Below, one piece after another: positions 16,475 to 26,254 of a stretch of 58,007 nt of DNA. This DNA comes from Actinomadura syzygii. GTDB lineage: Bacteria; Actinomycetota; Actinomycetes; Streptosporangiales; Streptosporangiaceae. The DNA lies in NCBI RefSeq assembly GCF_008085905.1, contig NZ_VSFF01000023.1, positions 1 through 58,007 on the forward strand, written 5' to 3'. The translations under genes and the position numbers were made by a program. The notes beneath the pieces were generated by a model. The model made no database searches and was not told the DNA's origin. It was given only the letters and a program-made list of their open reading frames with translations. The first letter of the stretch is position 1. Each line of letters starts with the position of its first letter.

Positions 16475-18352
16475 ATGGCCAAAGCAGTCGGCATCGACCT
16501 CGGCACCACCAACTCAGTCATCGCGGTGACCGAAGGCGGTGAGCCCCGGGTCGTCCCCAACGCGGAGGGGGCACGGACGACCCCGTCGGTGGTGGCCTTC
16601 ACCGAACAGGGGGAAAGGCTGGTAGGGCAATTGGCCCGGCGGCAGGCGATCCTGAATCCGAAGGGCACCATCACCTCGGCGAAGCGCTTCATCGGGCGAC
16701 ACTACGACGAGATCGAGACCGAGAAGGACGCGGTCTCCTTCGACGTGGTCGCCGGGCCCGACGGGACGGCACGCTTCGACGTACGCGGCAAGCAGTACGC
16801 GCCGGAGGAGATCTCGGCGCTGGTGCTGCGCAAGCTGGTGGACGACGCCGGAAAAACGCTCGGGGAGAAGGTCACCGAGGCGGTCATCACCGTGCCCGCC
16901 TACTTCAACGACGCCCAGCGGCACGCCACCAGCGACGCGGGGAAGATCGCCGGGCTCGAAGTCCTGCGCATCATCAACGAGCCCACGGCGGCGGCACTGG
17001 CCTACGGCCTGGACAAGAAGACCAACGAGACCGTCCTGGTGTTCGACCTGGGCGGCGGCACGTTCGACGTCAGCCTCCTGAGCATCGGTGACGACGTGGT
17101 GGAGGTCCGCGCCACCTCCGGTGACGGCCATCTCGGCGGCGATGACTTCGACCGCCGGATCGTCGATCACCTCGCCGACGAGTTCCAGCGGGAGAACGGG
17201 ATCGATCTTCGCGCGGATCCCCAGGCCCTGCAGCGACTGTTCGAGGCCGCCGAGAAGGCCAAGGTCGAACTGTCCTCCGTGACCCAGACACAGATCAGCC
17301 TGCCGTTCATCACCGCGGACGCAAGTGGCCCGAAACATCTGAACGCCTCGCTGATGCGCTCCACGTTCGAGCAGATCACCGCGGACCTGATCGAGCGCTG
17401 CGTCGGCCCGGCGGAACGGGCGATGAGCGATGCCAAGGTCACCGCCGACGACGTCGACGAGGTCATCATGGTCGGCGGGTCCACCCGGATCCCCGCCGTG
17501 CAGAGCCTCGTCCGCAGGCTGACCGGCGGCAAGGACCCCAACATGTCGGTCAATCCCGACGAGGTCGTGGCGCTGGGCGCGGCGATCCAGGCCGGCGTCC
17601 TCAAGGGCGAGGTCAAGGACGTCCTGCTCCTCGACGTCACGCCCCTGTCGCTCGGTGTGGAGACCATGGGCGGGGTGATGACCAAGATCATCGAGCGGAA
17701 CACGACCATCCCCGCCCGCCGCACCGAAACGTTCAGCACCGCCGAGGACAACCAGAACGCGGTCGACATCGTGGTCCTGCAGGGTGAACGGGAACGGGCC
17801 GCCGACAACCGGGTGCTCGGCCGCTTCCGGCTGGAGAACATCCGGCCCGCGCCGCGCGGCGAACCGCAGATCGAGGTGACGTTCGACATCGACGCCAACG
17901 GCCTCCTCAACGTCTCCGCGCGCGACAAGGACACCGGCGCCGAACAGCGCATCACGATCAGCCAGAGTTCGAACCTCGACGAGAGCGAGGTCGAGCGCAT
18001 GATCGCCGATGCGGAGCAGAACCGGCAGGAGGACGCCCGGCTGCGCGCGCAGGTCGACGCGCGCAACGAGCTGGACTCGGCCATCTACCAGGTCGAACAC
18101 CGGCTCGGCGAACTCGGTGACACGGTGCCCGTGCATGAGAGGGCGCGGGCCGAGGGGCTCATCGAGGACGCCCGGCAGGCCATCAAGGAGGAGGCGCCGC
18201 TGGACCGGCTGCGCACGCTCACCTCCGAACTCCAGCAGATCCTGCACGGCTTGGGAACGACCACCGGAGCGGGCGCGGGCGAGCGTCCCGCTGGGGCCAC
18301 GACGGAAGGCTCGGACGAGGATGTCATCGACGCCGAATTCACGACGGACTGA
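16475..18352 (+). CDS. dnaK: Molecular chaperone DnaK (HSP70)
   Basis: 625 residues, ATG after GGAGGG. All canonical features are present: IDLGTTNS at the N-terminus, the proline-switch motif INEPTAAALAYG, FDLGGGTFDVS, VGGSTRIPAVQ, and the linker VKDVLLLDVTPLSLG. It is a Gram-positive-type HSP70, lacking the small insertion of proteobacterial DnaK. The C-terminus is acidic (SDEDVIDAEF). With GrpE, CbpA and ClpB it forms the ATP-driven folding and disaggregation machine. The grpE start lies inside its 3' end. It may be a second, stress-specific dnaK of the genome, since the operon ends in cbpM rather than hspR. Confidence 0.97.
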   Translation: MAKAVGIDLGTTNSVIAVTEGGEPRVVPNAEGARTTPSVVAFTEQGERLVGQLARRQAILNPKGTITSAKRFIGRHYDEIETEKDAVSFDVVAGPDGTARFDVRGKQYAPEEISALVLRKLVDDAGKTLGEKVTEAVITVPAYFNDAQRHATSDAGKIAGLEVLRIINEPTAAALAYGLDKKTNETVLVFDLGGGTFDVSLLSIGDDVVEVRATSGDGHLGGDDFDRRIVDHLADEFQRENGIDLRADPQALQRLFEAAEKAKVELSSVTQTQISLPFITADASGPKHLNASLMRSTFEQITADLIERCVGPAERAMSDAKVTADDVDEVIMVGGSTRIPAVQSLVRRLTGGKDPNMSVNPDEVVALGAAIQAGVLKGEVKDVLLLDVTPLSLGVETMGGVMTKIIERNTTIPARRTETFSTAEDNQNAVDIVVLQGERERAADNRVLGRFRLENIRPAPRGEPQIEVTFDIDANGLLNVSARDKDTGAEQRITISQSSNLDESEVERMIADAEQNRQEDARLRAQVDARNELDSAIYQVEHRLGELGDTVPVHERARAEGLIEDARQAIKEEAPLDRLRTLTSELQQILHGLGTTTGAGAGERPAGATTEGSDEDVIDAEFTTD

Positions 18353-18926
18353 GCAGCGCCGGGAGTCGGCCGACCAGGGCCGGCCAATCGAGCAGCCCGA
18401 GCGCGCCGAGCAAGAGAGGGCCGAGCAGGAGAGGGCCGAGCAGGAGAGGGGCGCCGAGGCGGCCGGCCGGGACCACGGCGAGGTCGAACGGCTCAGGGCG
18501 CGGGTCGAAGAACTCGAGGACCTGTGGCGGCGGGCACTCGCCGATCTCGACAACCTGCGCAAGCGCATGACGCGCGAACTGGAGACGCAGCGCCGCGCTC
18601 AGCGGGCCGAGGTCACCGCGGCGTGGCTACCGGTTCTCGACGACCTCGAACGCGCCCTCCAGCACGCCGAGTCCGACCCGGCCAGCGTCATCGAGGGCGT
18701 TCGCAGCGTCCGGGACCGGGCCGTGGCGACGTTGCGCGACCTCGGCTACCCGCGCCGCGAAGACCTGGGGGTCCCGTTCGACCCGGCCCGGCACTCGGCG
18801 GTCGCCGTGCGCACCGACCCCGACGTTCCGCCCGGCACAGTGGTCGAGGTGCACCAGCCGGGCTACGGCGACGACGAGAACCAGTTGCGTCCGGCGCTGG
18901 TGTCGGTGTCGGCCAAGGCCGGGTGA
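18321..18926 (+). CDS. grpE: Nucleotide exchange factor GrpE
   Basis: About 201 residues. ATG 18321 lies within the dnaK 3' end (32-nt overlap), just after GACGAGG. A disordered, repeat-bearing N-terminus (three AEQER units at 18405-18449) leads into the long helix (VEELEDLWRRALADLDNLRKR) and the beta-wing domain (GVPFDPARHSAVAV, then PPGTVVEVHQPGY). GrpE dimers release ADP from DnaK and act as a thermosensor. Spacing to cbpA is 3 nt. The start is not certain; any in-frame start before the coiled coil would keep function. Confidence 0.9.
   Translation: MSSTPNSRRTEQRRESADQGRPIEQPERAEQERAEQERAEQERGAEAAGRDHGEVERLRARVEELEDLWRRALADLDNLRKRMTRELETQRRAQRAEVTAAWLPVLDDLERALQHAESDPASVIEGVRSVRDRAVATLRDLGYPRREDLGVPFDPARHSAVAVRTDPDVPPGTVVEVHQPGYGDDENQLRPALVSVSAKAG
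18405..18449 (+). repeat. 15-bp tandem repeat, three units, inside grpE
   Basis: Units at 18405-18419, 18420-18434 and 18435-18449 (GCCGAGCAGGAGAGG; the first unit has one change) encode AEQER three times in the disordered GrpE N-terminus. The in-frame unit length allows slippage without loss of function. Confidence 0.8.
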
Positions 18927-18929
18927 CCG

Positions 18930-19877
18930 ATGACCGTCCAAGATCCGTACGCCGCGCTCGGGGTCTCCCGGGACGCCGACCAGGACGAGATTCAGCGGGC
19001 CTACCGCAAGCTCGCCCGTGCCCATCACCCCGACATCAACAAGGACCCCGATGCCGAGGAGACGTTCAAGGACGTCTCCGAGGCTTACGCCATCCTGTCC
19101 GATCCAGAACAGCGCCGCCGCTATGACGCCTTCGGACCCGACTTCCGGCGGGTTCCGGAGGACGTCGACCCGGACATGTGGGCGCGCTCCCGCGCGGGTG
19201 CCGCCGCCGGCGGCGCCGCCGGCCCCTACGCCACCACGGGCGGCGTCTACACCGGCGGGTTCGGGGAGGACATCGACGTGGAGGAGTTGTTCGGCGGGAT
19301 CTTCGGCGGCCGTCGGCGGGGCGGCGGCCGCTGGTCCGCCTGGTCGCCGTCGCGCGGCGCCGACCAGGAGACCGAGATCGAGATCAGCGTCGAGGAGGCC
19401 TACCGAGGGACCAGACGCACCATCACCCTCGAACGTCCAGAAGGCCGGCAGAACCTGGACGTCACCGTTCCCGCCGGTGTGACCGACGGCCAGCGGATCC
19501 GGCTGGCCGGGCAGGGCGGGAGGGGCGACACCACTGGAGACCTCTACCTGGTGGTGCGGATCGCCCCGCATCCCCGCTATCGCGTCGAAGGGCGCGACGT
19601 GTACACCGACCTGCCGCTCGCTCCGTGGGAGGCCGCCCTCGGCACGACGGTGGGACTGCGGACGCCCGGCGGCGAGGCGAAGGTGAAGGTGCCCCCCGGC
19701 ACGTCCAGCGGGCGGCGGCTCCGGCTGCGCGGCCGCGGGTTGCCCAACCCCCGCGGCGCCCCGGGCGACCTGTTCGCCGAGGTCCGGATCGTGGTGCCGC
19801 CCGAGCCGTCCGAAACAGAACGCCGGCTGCTCGAAGAGCTCGCCTCGGCGTCACCGTTCGATCCGAGGAGATCGTGA
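18930..19877 (+). CDS. cbpA: DnaJ-family co-chaperone, CbpA type
   Basis: 315 residues. J-domain at residues 5-70 with HPD in AHHPDIN; a Gly-rich linker (about 85-120, FGGIFGG); then two beta-sandwich client domains ending with a dimerisation tail. The CxxCxGxG zinc finger of DnaJ proper is absent, which defines the CbpA class. It delivers clients to DnaK and stimulates ATP hydrolysis. The stop overlaps the cbpM ATG by one base (TGATG), so CbpA and its modulator are coupled. Confidence 0.93.
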   Translation: MTVQDPYAALGVSRDADQDEIQRAYRKLARAHHPDINKDPDAEETFKDVSEAYAILSDPEQRRRYDAFGPDFRRVPEDVDPDMWARSRAGAAAGGAAGPYATTGGVYTGGFGEDIDVEELFGGIFGGRRRGGGRWSAWSPSRGADQETEIEISVEEAYRGTRRTITLERPEGRQNLDVTVPAGVTDGQRIRLAGQGGRGDTTGDLYLVVRIAPHPRYRVEGRDVYTDLPLAPWEAALGTTVGLRTPGGEAKVKVPPGTSSGRRLRLRGRGLPNPRGAPGDLFAEVRIVVPPEPSETERRLLEELASASPFDPRRS

Positions 19878-20221
19878 TGGAACATCTGCTGCCCGGCACG
19901 GTCTACGCCATCATCCCGAACCGTCCCCGGCGGATGGACCTCGACGCCTTCGCTGAGGCCGCCGGAATCCATCCCGATCTGGCACGCCGACTGGTGCGTC
20001 TCGGGCTGCTCGACCCCGAACGCGACCGCTCCGGCCGACTCTGGTTCCCGCCCGCGCAAGTCGCCGCGTACGCACGCCTCGAACGCCTGCGGACGGGGCT
20101 CTGCCTCAACTACGCCGCGCTGGGACTCGTGGTCGACCTACTCGACCGCATCGCCGAACTCGAGCGGGAACTACGTATCCAACACCACACCGGAGGCCGA
20201 ACGTGGACCCCAACCGCCTGA
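19877..20221 (+). CDS. cbpM: Chaperone modulator CbpM / MerR-like protein
   Basis: 114 residues. ATG 19877 overlaps the cbpA stop, with GAGGAGATC upstream. A winged-HTH-like N-terminal part (MDLDAFAEAAGIHPDLARRLVRLGLLDPE) is followed by a helical tail (LGLVVDLLDRIAELERELR). This is the CbpM/MerR-like layout of a protein that binds the J-domain of CbpA and tunes it. Its position between cbpA and clpB is where HspR sits in many actinobacterial dnaK operons, so it could also act as a transcriptional regulator. The 3' end overlaps clpB by 19 nt. Confidence 0.8.
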   Translation: MEHLLPGTVYAIIPNRPRRMDLDAFAEAAGIHPDLARRLVRLGLLDPERDRSGRLWFPPAQVAAYARLERLRTGLCLNYAALGLVVDLLDRIAELERELRIQHHTGGRTWTPTA

Positions 20222-22818
20222 CCCAGAAATCGCAGGAGGCCCTGCACGACGCCCAGACCAAGGCCCTGCGCTTCGGGCACATCGAAGTGGACGGCGAGCA
20301 CCTGCTCCTCGCCCTGCTCGACCAGGCCGACGGACTGGTCCCGCGGCTGATCAGCGAGGCGAAGGCCGATCCGGCGCGGTTGCGCGAGGCCCTGGAGGCC
20401 GAGTTGGCGAACCGCCCCAGCGTGAGCGGTCCGGGGACCGAGCCGGGCAAGGTGCTGGTGACTCAGCGGCTCTCCCGCCTGCTCGACGCCGCCCAGCAGG
20501 AGGCCGAACGGCTGAAGGACGACTATGTCTCCGTGGAGCACCTGGTCATCGCGCTGCTGGAGGAGGGCTCGGCGACGGCCGCGGGCCGGCTGCTGAACCG
20601 TCAGGGCATTACCAGGGACTCCTTCCTGGAGGCCCTCACCCGAATCCGCGGCAACCAGCGAGTGACGTCCGCCATGCCCGAGGTCGCCTACGAGGCGCTG
20701 GAGAAGTACGGCCGGGATCTGGTGGCCGACGCCGCGGCAGGCAAACTCGACCCCGTCATCGGCCGGGACGCCGAGATCCGTCGAGTCGTCCAGATCCTGT
20801 CCCGCAAGTCCAAGAACAATCCGGTGCTGATCGGCGACCCCGGCGTCGGCAAGACCGCCATCGTCGAAGGACTCGCCCGGCGTATCACCGACGGCGACGT
20901 CCCCGAGGGCCTCCGCAACAAGACGATCTTCAATCTGGACGTGGGCTCGCTCGTCGCGGGCGCCAAGTACCGGGGTGAGTTCGAGGAACGCCTCACCGCC
21001 GTGCTCAACGAGGTCAAGGCGGCCGAGGGCCAGATCCTTTTGTTCGTCGACGAGCTGCACAACGTCGTCGGCGCAGGCGCCACCGAAGGTGCCATGGACG
21101 CCGGCAACATGCTCAAGCCGATGCTCGCCCGCGGCGAACTCCACATGATCGGCGCGACGACGGTGGAGGAGTACCGCAAGCACGTCGAAAAGGACGCGGC
21201 CCTGGAACGGCGCTTCCAGCCCGTCCTGGTCAACGAGCCCACCGTGGAGGACACCGTCTCCATCCTGCGCGGCCTCCGCGAACGCCTTGAGGTCTTCCAC
21301 GGCGTGAAGATCCAGGACGCCGCCCTGGTCGCCGCCGTGACGCTCAGCCACCGCTACATCTCCGACCGGTTCCTGCCCGACAAGGCCATCGACCTGGTCG
21401 ACGAAGCGTGCGCCATGCTGCGCACCGAGATCGACTCCCTGCCCGCGCCGCTGGACGAGCTCACCCGCCGCGTCATGCGGCTGGAAATCGAGGAGGCCGC
21501 GCTGTCCAAGGAGGAGGACACCGCGAGCAAGGCCCGCCTGGAGAAACTCCGCAAGGAACTGACCGAACTGCGCGCCGAGGCCGACTCCATGCGCGCCCAG
21601 TGGGAGGCCGAGCGCCAGGCGCTCCGTAAGGTGCAGACGCTGCGTCAGGAGATCGAACAGGTCCGGCAGGAGGCCGATCGGGCCGAGCGCGACTACGACC
21701 TCAACCATGCCGCGGAACTGCGGCACGGCCGGCTGCCTGAGCTGGAGCGGCGGCTGCGCGCCGAGGAGGAGCGGCTGGCCGCCAAGCAGAACGGCGGCCG
21801 ACTGCTACGCGAGGTCGTCACCGAAGAGGAGATCGCGGTGATCGTGTCCCGCTGGACCGGCATCCCGGTGAGCCGCCTTCAGGAGGGCGAGCGGGACAAA
21901 CTGCTCAGGCTCGACAAGGTCCTGCACGAGCGCGTGGTCGGGCAGGACGAGGCCGTCCAACTGGTGTCCGACGCCATCATCCGGGCCCGCTCGGGCATCA
22001 AGGACCCGCGCCGCCCCATCGGCTCTTTCGTCTTCCTCGGCCCCACCGGCGTCGGCAAGACCGAACTGGCCCGTACCCTCGCCGCAGCCCTGTTCGACAC
22101 CGAGGAGAACATGGTCCGCATCGACATGAGCGAATATCAGGAGCGGCACACCGTCAGCCGACTGGTCGGCGCGCCCCCCGGCTATGTGGGATACGAGGAG
22201 GGCGGCCAGCTCACCGAGACCGTCCGGCGCAAGCCCTACTCGGTCGTGCTGTTCGACGAGATCGAGAAAGCGCACGGCGACGTCTTCAACACGCTGCTCC
22301 AAGTGCTCGACGACGGCCGCCTGACCGACGCGCAAGGCCGCACCGTCGACTTCCGCAACACCGTCATCATCATGACGTCCAACATCGGATCGGAGCATCT
22401 ACTGCAGGGCGTCACCTCGGAGGGCGACATCGACGCGGACGCCCGCGACCGGGTGATGGGCGAGTTGCGCCGCCACTTCCGTCCCGAGTTCCTCAACCGG
22501 GTCGACGACATCGTCCTGTTCAAGCCGCTCACGCTCCCGCAGATCGAACAGGTGGTCGACCTGATGTTCAACGACCTCCGCGCCCGGCTCGCCGACCGCC
22601 AGATGCACCTGTCGATCGACGAGGACGCCCGGCAACTGATCGCCGAGCAGGGCTTCGACCCGGTGTACGGCGCCCGCCCGCTCCGCCGCTTCATCGCCCG
22701 CGAGGTCGAGACCCGCATCGGCCGCGCGCTCATCGCGGGCGATGTCCGGGACGGCGCGACCATCCACATCACCGTCGCGAACGAGCAGCTGAACGTCCGC
22801 TACGAGAACCCGGAGTGA
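20203..22818 (+). CDS. clpB: ATP-dependent disaggregase ClpB
   Basis: 871 residues. GTG start with GGAGG 6 nt upstream, inside the end of cbpM. N-domain (1 to about 145), first AAA+ module with GDPGVGKT and LLFVDELHNVVG, the long coiled-coil M-domain (about 400-530) that distinguishes ClpB from ClpA/C, second AAA+ module with GPTGVGKT, pore loop GYVGYEEGG, and a C-terminal small domain. It works with DnaK/CbpA/GrpE to thread and rescue aggregated proteins. It is the last gene of the five-gene chaperone operon, followed by a hairpin. Confidence 0.96.
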   Translation: MDPNRLTQKSQEALHDAQTKALRFGHIEVDGEHLLLALLDQADGLVPRLISEAKADPARLREALEAELANRPSVSGPGTEPGKVLVTQRLSRLLDAAQQEAERLKDDYVSVEHLVIALLEEGSATAAGRLLNRQGITRDSFLEALTRIRGNQRVTSAMPEVAYEALEKYGRDLVADAAAGKLDPVIGRDAEIRRVVQILSRKSKNNPVLIGDPGVGKTAIVEGLARRITDGDVPEGLRNKTIFNLDVGSLVAGAKYRGEFEERLTAVLNEVKAAEGQILLFVDELHNVVGAGATEGAMDAGNMLKPMLARGELHMIGATTVEEYRKHVEKDAALERRFQPVLVNEPTVEDTVSILRGLRERLEVFHGVKIQDAALVAAVTLSHRYISDRFLPDKAIDLVDEACAMLRTEIDSLPAPLDELTRRVMRLEIEEAALSKEEDTASKARLEKLRKELTELRAEADSMRAQWEAERQALRKVQTLRQEIEQVRQEADRAERDYDLNHAAELRHGRLPELERRLRAEEERLAAKQNGGRLLREVVTEEEIAVIVSRWTGIPVSRLQEGERDKLLRLDKVLHERVVGQDEAVQLVSDAIIRARSGIKDPRRPIGSFVFLGPTGVGKTELARTLAAALFDTEENMVRIDMSEYQERHTVSRLVGAPPGYVGYEEGGQLTETVRRKPYSVVLFDEIEKAHGDVFNTLLQVLDDGRLTDAQGRTVDFRNTVIIMTSNIGSEHLLQGVTSEGDIDADARDRVMGELRRHFRPEFLNRVDDIVLFKPLTLPQIEQVVDLMFNDLRARLADRQMHLSIDEDARQLIAEQGFDPVYGARPLRRFIAREVETRIGRALIAGDVRDGATIHITVANEQLNVRYENPE

Positions 22819-22828
22819 CGGCCCTGGG

Positions 22829-22849
22829 CGCGCCGATCCGCCCGGCGCG
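22829..22849 (+). terminator. Hairpin after clpB
   Basis: 7-bp stem CGCGCCG/CGGCGCG with a 7-nt loop, 10 nt after the clpB stop. No T-tract. It is the likely end of the chaperone operon. Confidence 0.55.
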
Positions 22850-23098
22850 GCGGTCCTGACCCGGTTTCCAGCCGACGACGGCTACTTCCTGGGTCGGGAG
22901 ACGGAGTTCGGCCTCGGCCAAAGCCTTGATGCGGTGAGACCCACGCAGGTGCATTCGCCGCTCGCCCTCGCCCGGATCGCCAAGGCCGACGCCTCAGCCC
23001 GCCCCCTGAAGGCATCCCCGCAGATCTGGCCAGCAGCACGAACCCGCGGCTGGGTGTCTGAAACGCTCACCGAGCACTGACCGCAGGGCAGGGCCCGA
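22850..23098. other. Intergenic stretch between convergent clpB and a membrane-protein gene
   Basis: A short plus-strand protein-like fragment is visible at about 22875-23080 (for example PLALARIAKADASARPLKA), ending in a stop near 23080, without a start or recognisable family. It is probably a gene remnant. Confidence 0.3.
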
Positions 23099-24160
23099 TC
23101 ATGAGGCATGGTGCTTCCTCTGCTGTTCCAGGCGGCTGCGTTGACGGATCCCGTACGCGGCGTCACGCACGGCCGACTCGTCCTCCAGCCCCGACCCGAG
23201 CGCACCACCGGCCATGCCCATGGACGTGGTGATCCAGGCCATCGACAAATAGAAGCTCCACTCGGCCCCATGGTCAAGGCTGGACCGCAGCGCATCGCCG
23301 GTGAGCACCACAGGCACCAGCACGATCGTTAGGGCGAAAACGGCCATATAAAGGCACAGCACACCGATCAGCAACGTCACCAGAGTAACGGCGTTGTACA
23401 GCTTGGCACGCTGGCGACTGATGACGCCGTCCGGACGTTCCCACAACTGATGGTCGATGATGAGCCACGCCAGCAAGGCCGCGACCGCCAGCACCGCCAA
23501 GACCGCCTGCCGGATCGGACCGAGCGTATCGGTGATATTCCAGACGGTGGAGTTGACCGCCGCGAACGCCGCAGTCGCCAACACCCCCGCCAGTGCCTTG
23601 GACAAGCCGGCGAACAACCGCCAAGGACGGTTCGCCCGGATCATGCCGGACAGCAGCCGGAGCCGGCCCAGCAGCCCCGGCGTCACAAACCGCTGCTCAG
23701 GCTGCCGTCCAGGATCGGCCCGGCGGACGGTGTTCTCCCGCGCGAACCTCGGCGGCGTCCCATCATGGATCAGCGCGATCAGATCCACCACGCCGCGGCG
23801 GGCCCGGCTCCGCCGACGGAACCAGCCAAGTGCGGGAAGCGACAACAAGGCGATCTTCTCGGTCCGGCTCACTTCCGCCAGGATCGGCTGAGTTCTGTAA
23901 CGACGCGGCAGATCAGTCACGAACACGGCGACGTCGTAAGTTCCACTGGGGAACTGGCCGACCAGGGCGTCCGCCAGATGCTCTGCCTCCACCTGCTCGT
24001 CGGCCGTCAAGGCCCCAGGCTCTGCGTCGGCCTCCCAGTCCACCGCCACCTTCGACCGTTTCCGCATGTCGTCGGGTAGCGTCTCGGCGATCTGACGGGC
24101 GATCTCCAACGGGAGCCCAGGATCAGCACGCAACACCACTCGCACCACGTCGTCGGCCAA
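23099..24160 (-). CDS. Actinobacterial integral membrane protein of unknown function
   Basis: 353 residues. The cytoplasmic N-terminal half (about 1-180) includes an alpha/beta segment YDVAVFVTDLPRRY. The second half has four membrane helices at about 185-205, 220-240, 258-290 and 300-330. Proteins with this architecture are common and uncharacterised in mycobacteria and other actinomycetes; some database entries call them folate dehydrogenases, with no catalytic motif to support that. It stands alone and converges on clpB. No function is proposed. Confidence 0.8.
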   Translation of the reverse strand: MADDVVRVVLRADPGLPLEIARQIAETLPDDMRKRSKVAVDWEADAEPGALTADEQVEAEHLADALVGQFPSGTYDVAVFVTDLPRRYRTQPILAEVSRTEKIALLSLPALGWFRRRSRARRGVVDLIALIHDGTPPRFARENTVRRADPGRQPEQRFVTPGLLGRLRLLSGMIRANRPWRLFAGLSKALAGVLATAAFAAVNSTVWNITDTLGPIRQAVLAVLAVAALLAWLIIDHQLWERPDGVISRQRAKLYNAVTLVTLLIGVLCLYMAVFALTIVLVPVVLTGDALRSSLDHGAEWSFYLSMAWITTSMGMAGGALGSGLEDESAVRDAAYGIRQRSRLEQQRKHHAS

Positions 24161-24708
24161 CCCACCGCTCCCTCCGACACGAACAGGTCAGCCCCCTACC
24201 CGGACGCGGTAACGGAAACCTCGCACACGACTAATGGCTCCGGCCCCATCAACTGAGCAGGCACCCCGCAGGGATTCGCTTCCACCGCCTTGCCACGGGT
24301 GAGCATTAACAGCCCCTTCCTCACCGCCGCCCGATGCCGGCGACCATACTGATAGCGCCCGCCAGTATCCCGGGCCGAAGGCATACGCCTGCAAGGCATG
24401 CCCAAGGGCGGTTCGGCGGATCCGGGTGTCGGCGGGTTCACTTTCGGAGACCGCGAACGAGATTCCGAGGGCGAAGGTCATGTAGGCGCCAGGTCCAGGT
24501 AACGCTCAGCCCAGACAGCGAGACTGCCGTCGGCCGTAGCGAGGACATCCGGAAGATCGAATACCTTTCGTGAAGTGATTCTGCGGTGATCGTGGCCATC
24601 CGAAATCGGCGCCGGGGTGCTCATTGCGCCAACTTACTTCGCGAAAGAGCCATTTCCTGAATCATTCGGCAGCGTGCCCGGGACACTACCCGGCGCGAAC
24701 TTAGCCTT
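24161..24708. other. Gene remnant region
   Basis: No intact gene. Minus-strand fragments are recognisable at about 24215-24360 (GKAVEANPCGVPAQLMGPEP) and about 24480-24560 (ATADGSLAVWAERYLDLAP). They lie in different frames, without starts, and look like decayed cargo genes. Confidence 0.35.
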
Positions 24709-25330
24709 GTGAGGGGGCCGCCGCGTCGAGACGGCGGGGCAGGAGACATGGATCTTCAGATCAGGGTCACCGGCGGCGATGAGGTCCACGAGTGTGCGGG
24801 GCTGCCGGAGCCGCCTGAGCTCCATGCGGCGTTCATCACCTCCATCGGCTTCAGCCCCGACGGCAAGACCATCGCCACATCCGGCAACAGCGGTATCCGA
24901 TTGTGGGATGTCGCCACCGGCCGCGGCAGGCGCTTCCCAAGCCGCCGGCCAGCCTCCGAATCGCCGGACGGGCCAGCGATCTTCAGCGCCGACGGCAGGA
25001 CGCTCTTCACGCCCTCCAGCGACACCCCATGGACGGGAGCAGTCCAGTCCTGGGATGTCCCCACCAGTCAAGTGACCAGAACATTCCTGCCTGCCTCTGC
25101 AGTTAACTACGCGGTGTCCGGCCTGGCTCTCAGCCGGGATGATAAGACCCTCGCCGCCAGCGTGCAGCGCGATGAAACACATGTCGACATCTGGCTGTGG
25201 GACGTGGCCACCGGCCAGCCAGTCCCGCCCCGGTGAGCCACTGCCGACCGTGGCCTTGTACCGGCTCGCCGACTACCTCGGACATTTCGCCCGCGCCGAA
25301 CGTGCCCGCATCTTCCCACCGGCCTCCTGA
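24709..25330 (+). pseudogene. WD40-repeat protein, fragmentary
   Basis: The frame from about 24739 to 25236 carries WD40-like blades: SIGFSPDGKTIATSG / IRLWDVATG, ALSRDDKTLAAS / IWLWDVATG. It then stops. Further repeat-like sequence continues in shifted frames (LADYLGHFARAERARIF, then TGLLILTSQEGEPDM to about 25365). Full WD40 proteins of actinomycetes have seven or more blades behind a kinase, TIR or caspase-like effector; only about two survive here. A truncated scaffold from a signalling or conflict gene is likely. Confidence 0.6.
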
Positions 25331-25594
25331 TCCTCACCAGCCAAGAAGGCGAACCGGACATGATGCCCCAAACGCTTGTCAGGCAGATGAGAGCACCGGA
25401 GATGTCGGACCGGTCGGGTCGGGGGCCGTCCAGCTGCGGCCCCCGAAAGGCAATCCGGTGCGGACACACCGCCGTAAATGCTGCGGACGCGGCCGAAGGT
25501 CATCGGCTGGCTGGCAGGTGGCGACGATCGGCGCTGGCTGCCGGCTCAAGCACCGAGCCGGCGCGCGGTCTTGATCACCGCGGCGGTGACTCCT
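25237..25594. other. Remnant sequence between the WD40 fragment and DUF6010
   Basis: It contains the frameshifted tail of the WD40 pseudogene up to about 25370. Beyond that I see no gene, repeat or RNA signal. Confidence 0.3.
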
Positions 25595-26029
25595 TCAGGA
25601 TCTCTTCGACAGCGATATGTGGCGCAGGCCGACCGATCCGTTCTTGACGCGGTCAATGATCGAGCGGCCTCCGGCCAGCGCCCACAGGGCGATGACGGGG
25701 TCGCAGAGGGCGCAGCCGAACGAGGAATCGTGAAAGGACGGGATGATCGGGTCGCCCTTGACATGGTGAACCACGTCCCACGCGGTATGAAGCAGCCAGC
25801 CGATCCCGATGAACGTCCACGAGTCCAGCCCGCGGTAGGCGACCAATGTGACGACCGCGGTGAACAGGAGTTCCCACAGCCCGAGGCCGCCGCCGCTGAT
25901 GTAGGCGGCTCCCGCCCCGGCTACGAAGACGGCGTTGACCCGCCGCCGGTGCGGCTCCTGGATCAGCGACATCAGGGTGATGAAGCCGAGCCCGATCAGG
26001 ATCGGCGCCACAACGGGAAGCAGCATCAC
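25595..26029 (-). CDS. DUF6010-family small membrane protein
   Basis: 144 residues, ATG 26029. Four hydrophobic segments lie at about 5-25, 33-52, 55-75 and 110-125. Conserved features include LMSLIQEPHRRR, the GGGLGLWELLF stretch, and WLLHTAWDVVHH with its His pair, near FGCALCDP. These match the uncharacterised DUF6010 family. It is divergent from the GlxA-type regulator across about 225 nt, so a regulatory link is possible. No biochemical role is known. Confidence 0.75.
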   Translation of the reverse strand: MMLLPVVAPILIGLGFITLMSLIQEPHRRRVNAVFVAGAGAAYISGGGLGLWELLFTAVVTLVAYRGLDSWTFIGIGWLLHTAWDVVHHVKGDPIIPSFHDSSFGCALCDPVIALWALAGGRSIIDRVKNGSVGLRHISLSKRS

Positions 26030-26254
26030 TTTCTCCTCGCAGATACACGGTGCGGACGCGCGGTGCGCAAACGCGGTGACACCGTGGCACGGCCGGTCGG
26101 GTCGACACCGAAGATAAGCGGCCAGGAAACCCGTCTCCCAGTGGCACTCCTGCCATACACCAACGGAATAACGCCAACCGCGGAAAACCCTGTACGCCAG
26201 GCAAGATGAGGGCCGTTAACCCCGACCCGCCCCAGCGCGTAGCACAATTTGGCC

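Noticed and set aside
16514..18568. 684-codon open frame antisense to dnaK
   Set aside because: High-GC codon bias opens long frames opposite real genes; Asp/Gly/His/Arg-rich composition, no domain, fully covered by dnaK.
20110..21726. 538-codon open frame antisense to clpB
   Set aside because: Same shadow effect; no domain, and the sense strand encodes a full ClpB.
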